A program made the position numbers and the translations under genes. From Monocercomonoides exilis (lineage: Eukaryota > Preaxostyla > Oxymonadida > Polymastigidae): DNA of 64,000 nucleotides. Positions 33,150 through 44,995 of the stretch are shown here, piece by piece. The notes beneath the pieces were generated by a model, which saw nothing but the letters and a program-made list of their open reading frames with translations, made no database searches and was not told where the DNA came from. The stretch is taken from NCBI GenBank assembly GCA_001643675.2, contig LSRY02000038.1, forward strand, positions 374,501 to 438,500, given 5' to 3'. Numbering within the stretch: position 1 is the stretch's first letter; each line of letters begins with the position of its first letter.

Positions 33150-35870
33150 TCATTTCATCTTTTTTGTAGAAGACAAAGAAGACAAAGAAGAAAGAGAAGA
33201 AGTTCGTTTCGGAATTGTTCTTTCTATTTGTGATTGTCTGGGTGAAGATGGATTTGAGCGAGGCCTCTCAGAAACATTCTGTGAAGTGGCATTTGATAGA
33301 CGAGGAGACTGGGAAAGAGGGCGGGGTGGGATGATTGCAGAAACAGAAGAAGAGGAAGAGGAAGAAGAAGAAGAAGAAGAAAAGGAAGATGAAGAGGAAG
33401 AGGAAGAGGAAGAAGAAGGTGAATGAGATGAATGAGATGAAGGAGACAAAGGAGAACGTGAAGATTTGTGTGTGCGATTGTGAAGTGGAGCAGAAGATGT
33501 GAAATGCATATTAGCAGATGAAGAAGAAGGAGAGGAGGAGGAAGAGGAGGAAGAAGGAGAAGGCGAGGCAAGTGAAGTGCGTTGTGTTGGTGCAATCGGC
33601 ATCTGAGTTGAAGTGTGCTGTGAAATGGAGCTTTTGTTCTGTGAAAGAGAAGAAGAGGAAGAGTAAGAGTAAGAGGAAGAGGAAGGAGAAAGAGAAGAAG
33701 AAGAAGAAGATCCGAAAGAAGTACGATTCAATGAATTTGCTTGTTTCTTTGCATCAATTCCATCCATCTCCCCACCTCCACTCCATTTCTTCTCCATCTT
33801 CTCCTTCTTCTCCTTCTTCTCCATCTTCTCCTTCTTCTCCTTCTTCTCCTTCTTCTCCTTCTCTTCCTTCCTCTCTATTTTCTCCATCTTCTCCATCTTC
33901 TCTATTTTCTCTATTCTCTCCGCATTCTTCTTCATCCTCACCCCGATTCTACTCCCCTCTTCCCTCACCACCTCCGCCTCTTCATTAAACCTCGCCATCT
34001 CATTCACTTCCCTCGCTGCTTTGCCATATGCCTCTTCCAACAGCCTGCTCATCTTCCTCAGTGCTTCCAGCTCTGCATTCTTCTTCTTCACCACATTTCC
34101 AATCTCTTCGATTTCTTCCTCTTTCTCACTCACTTTCGCATCTGCTTCGTTCAAATCCAGCTCACTTTCTCGCAATTTCTGATGAAGATGGACAATTTCT
34201 GTCTTCAGCCTCATGTTCTCTCTCTCCAACACATCCAAATCGTATCCTCCTCCTCCTCTTCTTCTTCTTCTTGTCTGCTTTTGCTTTTGCTTCTGTTGAT
34301 GTTGTGATTTGGTCTTCTCATCGAAATCGGATGAAGCAAGTGAAGGAGGAGGAGGAGAAGAAGAAGAAGATCTTGCATTAACTTCTTCTTCTTCTTCTTC
34401 TTTTCCATCTTCTCCTTCTCTGCCTCTAAGCAAGCTCTGTGATTCCATAATCAGTTTTTCCTGTTCTTTCAGTGCGGACAGAAGAAAACTGACTTTGCTG
34501 AAGGGCACCATCGCCTCTTCCACATCACCCAATCTCTCACTGATCAACTCTGCTTTCTTCCCTTGCTGCTTTTTATTTCCTAATTTAACCTCATTTTCTT
34601 CTCCATTTTTGCCTTTTTTCTCTTTCTTCTTCTCCTTCATCCTCCTCACCTTCATCAGGATCCATTCCATCGATGCATCGCTCGCCCTTCTCATTTCTGC
34701 TGCTACTTTCACGGCTGCTTCATACCTCCCTTCGCTCATCACAAACTTTGCCTTGTTCATCTGGCTAATTGCTAATGTTTCATTCAATTCTTCATTCAGT
34801 ACATCCATCTGCTCCTGCTGCCATAGAAGCTTCTTCCTCAGAGCGTTGACAAGAGTGAAGGAGGAGGGAATTGGAGGAGGGGAAGAAGAAGAATGAGAAG
34901 AAGAAGAAAAGGAAGAAGGAGAAATAAAAGCAGAAGTTCGGAATGTCCCAGATGTGTTGCTTCGTTCTGCTAAGCTGACTATTTCTTTGACTTGGTTTTT
35001 CTTTTTCTTTTTCTTCCCTCCAAACTTAATTTTTCCTTTCATTCCGTTGCTATCTTCATCATCATCATCACTTTCTTCTTCTTCTTCTTCTTCCTCTTCT
35101 TTCCATCTCCTCCACACTTCCTCACTCACATCTCTTTCTTTCCTCATTCTCTCTGCATCTCTCTTCAATTCTTCATTCAAAAACTCCAAATGAATCATTT
35201 CCGCATTCAAAGAAGCACATTTTCCCTCAAAAAACGCGATTCTTGTCTGCAAAAGGCGAATAAGCTGCTGCTGGGAAGAGAAAAAGAGGAGAAGGCTGTG
35301 GGGAAGAAGAGGTTTTTGAGGGTATTTGTGAATGATGGAGAAGGTGGAATGAGGAGAAGAAGAAAAGGAGGTGGTGGTGGAAGAAGAAGAAGAAGAGGAA
35401 GAAGAAGAAGGATAAGAAGAAAGAGGAGATGGAGAAGAAAGAGAAGAAGAGGAAGAAGAAGAATACAACATCTTTTCATCAGATTGCATTGGAAGCGGAT
35501 CAAATGGATTGACTGCTACGTTTTCATCCATTTCGTCTCGAATCTCATTTTGAGGAATAAATTCAAAAGAATTTGGCTTTTGAATGTAATTATTTTTGTG
35601 ATTGCGAAGATTTTTATTCTCTTTTTCATTTTCTTCTTCTTCTTCTTCTTCTTCTTCATTTTCTTCTCTTTCTCTTTCTTCTCTTTCTTCTCTTTCCTTT
35701 TCGCTTCTAACTTCTTCGCATATTTTGATCGACATTTCGCCAAACAAACCAGAAAAAAGCAGATTTTCAGACACTTTTTGAAGCAATTCCAGTTCTTTTT
35801 GTTCTTTTTCAGTCATTTTTGTGACATCTCTTGAAGGAAAAGTTTTGAATGTGTTGAGAAAAGAAGAGGA

Positions 35871-35906
<36 letters not shown>

Positions 35907-35937
35907 AGAGGAAGATAGAGAAGAAGAAGAAGAAGAA

Positions 35938-35969
<32 letters not shown>

Positions 35970-38900
35970 AGAGGAAGAAGAAGATTGTGAATGAGATGAA
36001 TATTGATGTGGAATAAGATTGAAAGAAGAAGCAAAAGTTGGCTGAAGAACAGAATGAGGAACAGAAAAAGCAGGTTTGTGTTCAGATGGAGAAAGAAAAG
36101 AGGACAAATCAGAAGAAGAAGAAGAAAGAAGAGAAGAAGGAGAAAGAGAAAGAGAAGAAGAAGATGATGATGATGGTGACAATGAAATGGAATGAGAAGA
36201 AGAAGAAGAAGAAGAAGAAATTTTCATCTTTGTTGGATCTTGTTTTTCCTTCTCATTTTGCAAAAGTCTTTTTGTGTTCGTTTTTTTTATTGAATTTGTG
36301 GCGATTTCAGTGAAATCAGATGAAAGACGAAGAAGAAGGAAGTTCAATGGAAGAGAAGGAGAGGAAGAAGAGGAAGAAGAAGAGGAAGAAGGAGAAGGAG
36401 AAGAAGAAGAAGATGATGATGATTGTGAAATGTTTGTTGGTTTTGAATTAGAAGGAGAAGAAGAGGAAGAGGAATAAGAAGAAGAAACATTACAATTTTG
36501 AGGTGTTTGGCAATTTTGAAGAGTAACAACAGCTTTTTTGAAGGCAGAAAGGAAAGAAGAAGGAAGCATAACGAATGGAACAAGATTATCTGATGAAAGA
36601 GAAGGAGAAGGAGAAAGAGAAGAGGAGGAAGAAGAAAGAGAAGATGAAGAAGGCACAAAAAAGGCAGATAAAATGAGAAGAAAATCGGTTTCCTTCAAAA
36701 CATTCAGCAAGCAGAGCTGAAGTTGTCTGTTGGAATCTCTTAAAAACTTGTTTATTTGCTTAAGAGATGAAAGAGAAGAAGAAGAGGAAGAAGAAGAAGA
36801 AGATGATGATGATGAAATTGAAACCTCTTCTTTCTCCTCTTTCTCTTTCTCTCTTCCTTCTTCTCTTCCTTCTCTTCCTCTTTCTTCTCCATCTCTTTCT
36901 CTTCTTCTTCCCCCACAAACATCATCATAAACCCCGTTCTTCTCAAACAAAGCCTCAGCCAATGCATGTTGTGAATATTGATAAAGTCTTCTAAGAGAAA
37001 AGAAAAGATGAGAAGGAACATTCAAAGAAAGAGAAGAAGAAGAAGACACGGAGAAACGGAGAATTTCGCATTCGCATTCGACAAGGCGCTGGAGAAGAGA
37101 AGGGTATGTGGACTTGATAAAGGCATGGAGACGATTGAGACGAGAAGAAAGAATAAAATGCTCGTTTTCATTGTTGTTGTTGTTGTCGGAAGAAGAAGAA
37201 GAAGAAGAAGAAATTGAATTTTTGTGTTTATTATTAACTTTCTTTTCTTCCTCTTTCTCTTCCTCTTTCTCTTCTTCATTCTCTTCTTCCTCCTCCTCCT
37301 CTTCTCCTTCTCCTTCTTCTCTGTCATTCTTCTTCATCTCCTTCATCTTCTTCTTCATCTCCTTCACTTTTTCTCCCTCTCCAACATTCACCCCCTTCTC
37401 CTCCATCTCCTTTAAAATTCCATTCCACACATTTTCAATCGCTTCTTTCTTCTTCCTCTCTTCTTCTGCTTCAACGTTCTTCTCTTCATACTTCTTCATC
37501 AAAGAATTAAACCGGATTACCATCTTCTTCGCGTCCCACACATTTTCTCCTCCGTTTTTCCCTTCTTCCTCCACTGGCAAATCTGCCAATTTTCTCAATT
37601 CTTCCGTCTCTTTCTTCAAATTTTCATATTCTTCCTCCAACTTCTTCATCTTCTTCTCATTTTTCTCTTTCACTTCTTCCAATTTTTCGATTTCTTTCTT
37701 TTGTTTCATTTTTTCTTTCTCATTTTCTATTTTCTCTTTCTTCGTTTCCTTCATCAATTTGCTTATTTCTTCATTCAATTGCTCTTTTGCTGCTTTCAAT
37801 TGTTGTTTGAGCGATCTGTTTGCCATCTGCAGCTTCACAAGCTCTTCTTTCTGACGAATTAATGAAGAAGAGGAAGAAGAAGAGGAAGAAGAAATCTTAA
37901 AATCATCATCATATTCTTCTTCTCTTTCTTCTTCTCTTTCTTCTCTTTCTTCTCCTTCTTTCTTCCCCTTCCTCCCTCTCCTCCTCTTCAACTCCCTCTT
38001 CAACTCCATCTCCACTTCTTCCCTCCTCTTCCTCTCTTTCTCCATTTCCCTCTTCATTTCCCTCTCTTTCTCCTTCATTTCCTCCAACATTTTGTCATTT
38101 TGTGCGGTTATCGCCCTCAACTGCCCCATCAGCTGCATAGATACCTCAAGTTGCTTGCTTGCTCCGCTTTCTGATTGAATTCCTCCTCCTTCTCTTCTTC
38201 TTCCTCCTTCTCTTCTTTCTCCTTCTCTTCCATCATCATCATCTTCTTCTTCTTCATCAGCAAAGTCATAACTTCTTCCTTCTCTTCCTCTTCCTCTTCC
38301 ATTTTCATCAGAAAATGAAGCAAATGAAGAAAACGAATTTGAAGTTGGAGGTGCAATTTGAGGAGGAATACGAGAAGAAGAAGAAGAAGCAGAAGCAGAA
38401 GAAGAAGAAGAAGAAGAAGAATTCAAATAACTTCCTCTTCCTCTGTCTTTATCTCCATCTCCATTTTTATTTCTTTCAGTATTATTATTATGTTTATTAT
38501 TATAACTAGATTTTACACTTCTTCTTCCTTCTCCTCTTCCTTCTCTTCCTCCTTCTCCTTCTCCTTCTTCTTCTCCTTCCTCCACCCTCCTCAGCTCATA
38601 CCCCTCTAATATATCCGCCACTGCCCTCTCCACTTTCTCCACCTTTCCCGCGGGGATATCGCTCTCCACCGCCCTCCCCGCCCTCATCATCGCCTGCACC
38701 CGCATCTGCTGCTTCAGCGAAATTCGCTCTTTTTCCAGCCTTTCTATTTCACTTTCGAGTGTGGAGACATAAGAGCGCAGCTGCTCGCACTCAAGACGGT
38801 GCTTGGACTTCATCTGGGACAGTTCTTTGGCTCGTTGGGTGGAGAAAGAGGAGGAGGAAGAGGAAGAAAAAGAGGAAGAAGAGGAAGAAAAGGAAGAAGA

Positions 38901-40520
38901 GGAAGAAGAAGAAGGAGAAGAAGGATAAGAATAAGGAGAATAAATTGAACCAACAATTGGTGATTGATCCTGGTCAAGGGGAGTGAAAGAATATTTGATA
39001 CCGACTGGGACGTTTGAAGGAGAAAGAGAAGAAGAAGAAGAAGAAGAAGAAGAAGGGGAATAAATAGAATTCTGTGATTTCCGTTGATAAATCCCATCTC
39101 CTTCTCCTTCTCCTTCTCCTCTTCTTCCTCTTTCTCCTTCTCTTCCTCTCTCTTCTTCTCCTTCTCTTTCCCTTTCCCTTTCTCCTTCTCCTTCTTTCTT
39201 CCCAAACACCTTCTCCTGCAGCCACTCCACTTCCTCCAGCACCACATCTTTCTCTTCATTCAGCCTGTCAATCTCCTTCAGCAGCTTCTCAATCTCTTCG
39301 TCTTTCTCTTTCATCATTTCCCTCATCTCCCCTGCTTCCTCCACTGCTTCTTTCAATCCATACACCCCCTTTTCATACTCCCTCATTCTCGCCTTCACAA
39401 ACAGAAGCTCATCTTCATCTACTTTTCGCTCTCTCAAAATGTCTTCGGCTTCTTTCTGCGCTGCCCCGCGCAGTTCCCTCTCTTTCTCGGCTGTTTGGAT
39501 CAGCTGAGACAGCGCTTTTTGGAGAGAACTGATACGCTGCTCGTATTTGAGGGCGGTTTCGGTCTGGAATGAGAGAGAGAGGGAAAGAAAGAGAAAGAAA
39601 ATTAAAGAAAAAAATAAAGAAAAAAAATAAGAAAAAAATAAATATAGAAAAAGAGAGAGAGAGGAAAGAAGAAGAAGAAGAAGAAAATAAATAAATAAAT
39701 AAATAAATAAAAGATATTAATTTTTATATTCACACAAACATCCAATCCGCCTCCAGCGCTATCCAACTGCTGTTGCAATATCTTCTCTCTAATTCTCGCT
39801 TCTTCTGCTTGTTCTTCTTCTCTTCTCTTCTTCAACGCCTTTCTCGTACTTTCATCTTTTCCCTCTTCTCTTTCTCCTTCTCCTCTTCCCTCTTTCTCCT
39901 TCTCCTTCTCCTTCCTCTTCAGCTCCTCCATCAAATCCACAATCTCCTCCTCCTTCGCCTGCAGCATCATCTGCGCATCTTCCACCTGCCTCTGCAGCTC
40001 TTCTATTTGTTGCCCATACCTTTTCTTCTTCTCTTCTTCAATAATCGCACTCAATCTCGCATTCTCCTCAAAAAACCGCTTCGATTCCGCAGCATGGTAC
40101 ATTATCTGCTTGTCCTTCAAATCCACCTGCCTCAGAAGCTCATTCAGATTCTGCTCAATCACAAAATTCAGCTCTTTCTCTTTCTTCCCCGTCTCCTTCA
40201 CATGCTCCTCTAACAAAGTCTGCAGCGATTCGCTGTGTTGTCTCAGCTCGGAGCATTCTTCTTCCAACTCTTCGTTTCTTCTTCGGCTCTCGTCTAATTC
40301 TCTTAACACAGAAGACAGTTGCTCTTTGTCGGCTTTGCCTTGAATGGCGTGCTCTTTCTGCTGTTCTATTTCTTGTGACAGAACAAGATTGTGGTCTGCT
40401 ATCTCGTTGTTCTCAACACGCAGGCGCTGAAAGGAACAGGAAAAATAATTTTTTTTTAATATAAATTTTTATTTATAAAATAAAATGAAAAGAAAGATAA
40501 AAAGAAGAAGAAAAGAAAAA

Positions 40521-40552
<32 letters not shown>

Positions 40553-41417
40553 AAAGATAGAAAAGAAAGAAAAGAAAAGAAAAGAAAGAAAAGTATTTTG
40601 CAATTTGAAGATATTCAGCAAATGGAGGGGAAAAATTAATAAATAAAATACAAACAATTTTCTGAAATAATAAAAAGAAATCCAAACCTCCAACTCTTGA
40701 CGCCTTTTGTCCAATTCAGCTTCGAATTCATTTTTCATCTTTGTCATCCGTTGCTCAATTTCAAAAACTTGCTTCTTCGCTTTTTCTTCTCGTTCTGCAC
40801 TATCTAACTTTTCACGCTTGACTTTTTCTTGCTCCTGTATTAAAGCAATATTTGATCCTCAACTATAAAGAGCTGTATTAATCAATCTCAAAGCACACTC
40901 TTTCTAAATCTTGCTGCAATGCCAAAATTTCTCGTCCCTTAGCGTTCGATTCTTGCCTCAGTCTTTCGATTTCATCTCTCAATTGTCTGTTTTCTTGCTC
41001 TGCTGAACGGTCATTGGCAACTTTTTCAAGACGAAGGTTATCATTTCGTAAATCCTGTGGGGAAAGAGTTAATTTTAAAAAAATTATTAATACTGAAAAA
41101 TCAATTCACACTTCAACAATGTTAATTGCTTCGTTCTTTTGTTTATCCCACAACCTTTAAAAAATTATGATAAATAAATAATAAAATCTACAGAAATTTT
41201 CACACTCAAGCATGCATTGAGTGACAGAAAACAAATGAAAGAGATTCGCTGGAGTTGAATCTGGATCATTTGTATTCACTTTCAAACTCGCAATCAACGA
41301 AAATAACTCAGCTCTTTCAGCTTCATCAGCTCCAACAATAATATCTTCAGAAATTCCTAGAATTGCATCCCAATCAACAGGTGTGACTTTTGGAAGAAAG
41401 TCTACCGACAATGACAT
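33150..41417 (-). CDS. CEP290-like ciliary transition-zone coiled-coil protein
   Basis: Six exons: 41206-41417, 41112-41154, 40899-41054, 40688-40834, 39740-40426 and 33150-39563 (introns 51, 57, 64, 261 and 176 bp), giving 2552 aa, close to animal CEP290 (about 2,480). The N-terminus has the family block in which WDAIL is followed by LFHLFSVTQCMLELWDKQ. The CEP290 segment YEKGVYGLKEAVEE follows near the start of the last exon, with the DKEIE/LLKEIDRL-type continuation. The rest is heptad coiled coil broken by long Ser runs, Glu/Lys runs and Pro/Ser patches. CEP290 links microtubules to the ciliary membrane and gates entry of proteins into the flagellum, which fits a flagellated cell. The low-complexity runs come from TTC/TCT repeats and are read as Ser, not Phe or Leu. 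The splice donor at exon 5 could also lie 6 bp later. Confidence 0.85.
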
Positions 41418-41874
41418 GCAATATCGCCAAAAGAAGCTGTTTTACAATTTCAAATTTAAATAAAAAAGTTTGGGAAATTTCATAAATGAAGTCTCAATTA
41501 AATCGAACCAGTCTCATTTTCTTTTAAAAAATCAAAAAATAATTTCTTTGGAAATAGAAATTTTCTAACTCTGTTGTTTTCAATTAAACATAACTCTGTG
41601 TTTATTCGAAAATAAAAATTGAAAAGGAAAAGGTAATGTCGTTTTGAAAATAAAATTGCAATAGTTAAATAAACCTTCAAACATAAAAATCAAAATTATC
41701 TCAATTTTAACAAATTACTCAAACAAAAGGATTATTTTACATGTACAAGAACTTTATAAAAATGTACGATTACATATACATCAACTTACAGCTTTGATCT
41801 AATTGCTGCAGTGGTAATCATATACATAAAAAAAAAAATAAAGACGAGATTTTTCTCCTTTTTTCTTTCTCCTT
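41418..41874. other. Intergenic, CEP290 upstream region
   Basis: AT-rich, no frame of interest. It should hold the CEP290 promoter and the 3' flank of the LysM gene; no motif was identified. Confidence 0.5.
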
Positions 41875-43965
41875 TTACTCTGATGGTTCAGGATCTACAA
41901 CATCACTTTTATTCCTCACGATTGAGTAGCTAGCAGCGTCAGTCACATCGCCTCTCCCAGTGAAGCCATACACTGTGCGCTTCACTGTCTTCGTGGCTGG
42001 GTATTGCTCCACCACCACCATTCCTTCCTCAGTCATCCGGTCAAAGAAGCAGGCGTGTGCAGTGGTTGGCGTGCGCTTCACAGTCTTCTTCACCACCTTC
42101 GTCTCCTTCGTGACAGGATCCACTTCTTCATCCTCAACCTCCACGTCGATGCGCTCAGGGAATGTCCCGTTCACAAACGTCGCAATCACAGCGCCTGAGT
42201 CAATCGGGAACGACGTGTTTGTAATCGCCTCTCCTGCCACCCACTCGCTCGTCGCACCCACATCTGAGAAGAGCTGCACCAGCGACACACAATCGCCATC
42301 GTCATACGACTCCACATCCACAATCGCCTCTACTCCTTCTTCCAGCTCAATGTAATGCCCTCCTTCAATCGGCGGGTTCGGCGCTGGATAGGGCTTTGGG
42401 TGTGGGGGCTCTGGACGTGGCTTAGGTGGTTTCGGAGGCTTGGGTGGATTTGGTACAGGCACATCAGGTTCATCTGGCTCGTCTGGCTCATCCGGTTCAT
42501 CAGGTTCATCAGGCTCATCAGGCTCATCAGGATAATCTGGTTCATCAGGCTCATCTGGGTAGTCTGGTTCATCGGGATAGTCTGGCTCTGGCTCTGGCTC
42601 AGGTTCTGGATGAGGCTTTGGTGGTTGCGGAGGTTGTGGCTTCGGCTTTGGTGGTAGGGGCTTTGGAGGATGCGGCTTTGGTGGTTCAGGCTTCGGGGGT
42701 TGTGGACGCTTCGATGGAATTTTGATTTTCTGGCCAACGTATATCTTGTTAGGATTGGCAATATGATTGTATTTTGCCAATTCTGCAACTGTTGTGTGAT
42801 ATATTGCAGCTATCTTTGACAACGTGTCTCCTTTCTTCACAACGTAAACATCCTTCGATGGCTGAGGCTGTGGCTTTGGTTGTGGCTTTGGCTGTGGCTT
42901 TGGTGTTGGCTTTGGTTGTGGCTTGGGAGTTGGCTTGGGAGTTGGCTTGGGAGTTGGCTTGGGAGTTGGCTTGGGAGTTGGCTTGGGAGTTGGCTTGGGA
43001 GTTGGCTTGGGAGTTGGCTTGGGAGTTGGCTTGGGAGTTGGCTTGGGAGTTGGCTTTGGTGTAGGCTTTGGTGTAGGCTTGGGGGTGGGCTTGGGGGTGG
43101 GCTTGGGGGTGGGCTTGGGGGTGGGCTTGGGGGTGGGTTTTGGAGTTGGTTTTGGTTGTGGCTTGGGAGTGGGTTTTGGTGTAGGCTTTGGTTTTGGCTT
43201 GGGAGTTGGCTTTGGTGTAGGCTTTGGTGGTTGGGGCTTTGGTTTAGGAGGCTGTGGTTTAGGCTTGGGTGGTTGAGGCTTTGGTTTTGGTGTGGGTGGT
43301 TGTGGCTTTGGTTTTGGTGTGGGTGGTTGTGGCTTTGGTTTTGGAGAAGGTTTTGGTTTAGGCGTGGGCTTAGGCTTTGGAGTTGGCTTAGGTTTTGGAG
43401 TTGGCTTAGGTTTTGGAGTTGGCTTAGGCTTTGGAGTTGGTTTGGGTTTTGGAGTTGGTTTGGGCTTGGGAGTTGGCTTTGGCTTTGGCTTTGGCTTGGG
43501 AGTTGGCTTGGGTTTTGGTTTTGGAGTGGGCTTTGGTTTCGGCTTTGGTTTAGCTGCCTTTGCACCGTCCAATTCTTCTCCAGAATATTCATCGTCTAAT
43601 TCAAATATTTCATATTCGAACTCCAATTCGCTTTCTTCTTCTTCTCCCTCATCATCGAAGACCTCTTCCGAATCAATATACTCTTCATCTTGATCCTCAA
43701 AAAGTTGAATGATCTCGTCTTCATCTTCCTCCGGAATTGCTTCTATCTCTTCCGTTTCATCCTCCTCATCGTAAACATCCGTTAACTTGTATTCTACGTT
43801 CTGGTATTCATTCCAGATCTTTCCTTTTTCATAGACAGCGCTTGCGTTGAATTCACTTCTTTCTGGCTCAAGCTCCAGAAATGAATTTGCGAAAGCAGCT
43901 GATATCAAAATCAACAGTTTCAGCATTTTTCCAAAATTCGAAATGATGAAAAAAATTTTTTCCAT
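41875..43965 (-). CDS. Secreted LysM protein with BPSL0067-like amidase domain
   Basis: A frame of 696 aa. A start at 43926 ([14 protein letters not shown]) would give a cleaner signal peptide than the ATG at 43965; both are possible. After an acidic segment (about residues 45-135) comes a long linker of PKPKPTPKP-type repeats (about 139-370), then one LysM domain ([17 protein letters not shown] to VGQKIKIP, about 370-416), then PK and PDEPDEP repeats. The C-terminus (about 545-690) resembles the bacterial BPSL0067 family of cysteine amidases: [10 protein letters not shown] (Cys about 556), W, a [14 protein letters not shown]-type segment, AHACFF (His about 635) and a closing AASYSIV. LysM binds peptidoglycan or chitin, so the protein probably hydrolyses bacterial walls outside the cell. 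This suggests gene transfer from bacteria. No intron was found, though it lies among intron-bearing genes. Confidence 0.82.
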   Translation of the reverse strand: MEKIFFIISNFGKMLKLLILISAAFANSFLELEPERSEFNASAVYEKGKIWNEYQNVEYKLTDVYDEEDETEEIEAIPEEDEDEIIQLFEDQDEEYIDSEEVFDDEGEEEESELEFEYEIFELDDEYSGEELDGAKAAKPKPKPKPTPKPKPKPTPKPKPKPKPTPKPKPTPKPKPTPKPKPTPKPKPTPKPKPTPKPKPTPKPKPSPKPKPQPPTPKPKPQPPTPKPKPQPPKPKPQPPKPKPQPPKPTPKPTPKPKPKPTPKPTPKPQPKPTPKPTPKPTPKPTPKPTPKPTPKPTPKPTPKPTPKPTPKPTPKPTPKPTPKPTPKPTPKPTPKPTPKPTPKPTPKPQPKPTPKPQPKPQPKPQPQPSKDVYVVKKGDTLSKIAAIYHTTVAELAKYNHIANPNKIYVGQKIKIPSKRPQPPKPEPPKPHPPKPLPPKPKPQPPQPPKPHPEPEPEPEPDYPDEPDYPDEPDEPDYPDEPDEPDEPDEPDEPDEPDEPDVPVPNPPKPPKPPKPRPEPPHPKPYPAPNPPIEGGHYIELEEGVEAIVDVESYDDGDCVSLVQLFSDVGATSEWVAGEAITNTSFPIDSGAVIATFVNGTFPERIDVEVEDEEVDPVTKETKVVKKTVKRTPTTAHACFFDRMTEEGMVVVEQYPATKTVKRTVYGFTGRGDVTDAASYSIVRNKSDVVDPEPSE

Positions 43966-44298
43966 AAATTTTTATTCCATTATAGAGGAAAATAATAATA
44001 CTCATAATTGGAAGATCAATAAAAATGAAAATTGAACAGAAATAGTGTTTTGTCATTTGTTGTGTCTTTTTAATAAAACATATAACAAAAGACAATCGAA
44101 AAGAAAAAATAGTGCTTCTATTTCTTCTATTATTGAACATATTTTAGGTTTTCAAAAAAATAAAACGCTAATCTGAAAATTTTTTTGAAGATCTGTTGTT
44201 GAATGAAAAGAACATTCAAAATTTAACAAAAAAAGTGTTTTCGTTCTTATTGAGAGAGGATAGGAATATTCAAAATATAACAAAAAAACAAGAAAAAT
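43966..44298. other. Intergenic between LysM gene and tRNA-Tyr
   Basis: AT-rich. No frame or repeat recognised apart from the T-rich tract just downstream of the tRNA (about 44286-44298), which is a likely RNA polymerase III terminator on the minus strand. Confidence 0.5.
44286..44298 (-). terminator. Pol III terminator of tRNA-Tyr
   Basis: Directly after the tRNA 3' end the minus strand reads ATTTTTCTTG, and a second T-run follows. A run of four or more T is the usual RNA polymerase III stop. Confidence 0.7.
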
Positions 44299-44382
44299 TC
44301 TCCCCAGCCGGGTTCGAACCAGCGACCTCAAGATAACAGCATTTTCTACAGTCTCGCGCTCTTCCAACTGAGCTATGGAGAG
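44299..44382 (-). tRNA. tRNA-Tyr (GTA) with 11-nt intron
   Basis: The gene is 84 nt: a 7-bp acceptor stem (CTCTCCA against TGGGGAG, with one T-G pair), D-arm, anticodon stem CGAGA/TCTTG, and T-arm with the conserved GGTTCGAAC. The anticodon loop starts CTGTAG, giving anticodon GTA. The loop is 18 nt long, 11 more than normal, so an intron of 11 nt follows the position after the anticodon, as in eukaryotic tRNA-Tyr genes. Mature length without CCA is 73 nt. The discriminator base is A. Confidence 0.95.
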
Positions 44383-44995
44383 AACTAGAACTAGAGGTTT
44401 TTCGAATCTTGAGCAAAAAATAAATTTGATTTTATAACATAGATGTCAACCTCTTTTTTTGGAATTGATTCAATCAAATTGGAACTTTCTCAATCTCACT
44501 TGGTCCAAAATAGGAATTACGAAATGTTTGAAAAACTGATCTTAATATTTTTTTGTTTCTTCTTTTATTTGATTCCTTCGTTTCGATTATTCTCTATACT
44601 TTGATATTTTATGCATCTTTATAAAATCCATGGTGTTTTGATCTGTTTTCAGCAAATTTTGAGTTTTTTTATAGTTCAAAAGGTTTGCATTTGTTTTTAA
44701 TTCTTTCACATGATATCCTTGCGATTGAGCATTTATATTAATTCTTATGATTATTTTCATATGTTTTAAGCTATTAACAGCTGTGACGTTTTATTTTAAA
44801 TCAGGATCATTAATAATACTTTTTCAACGTTTATTTCATATAAAACTCAAGGGGAAACAACGATTTTTGTTTCATTTCATTATTTTTTATGAATATTTTA
44901 TGACATACATACAATAAGTTATATTTTTTATTCTCTTTTATTTTTTTTTTTAAAAAAGGTGAATGATTGAAAAATAGAAATAATAAAAGAAAAAA
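44383..44995. other. Intergenic between tRNA and transposon cluster
   Basis: AT-rich, no coding frame. It may include the left end of the first DDE_4 element, but no terminal inverted repeat could be recognised. Confidence 0.4.

Noticed and set aside
42880-43599. Trp/Leu/Gly-rich plus-strand frames
   Set aside because: Antisense of the PKPTPKP linker of the LysM gene; the minus strand has signal peptide, LysM and amidase motifs.
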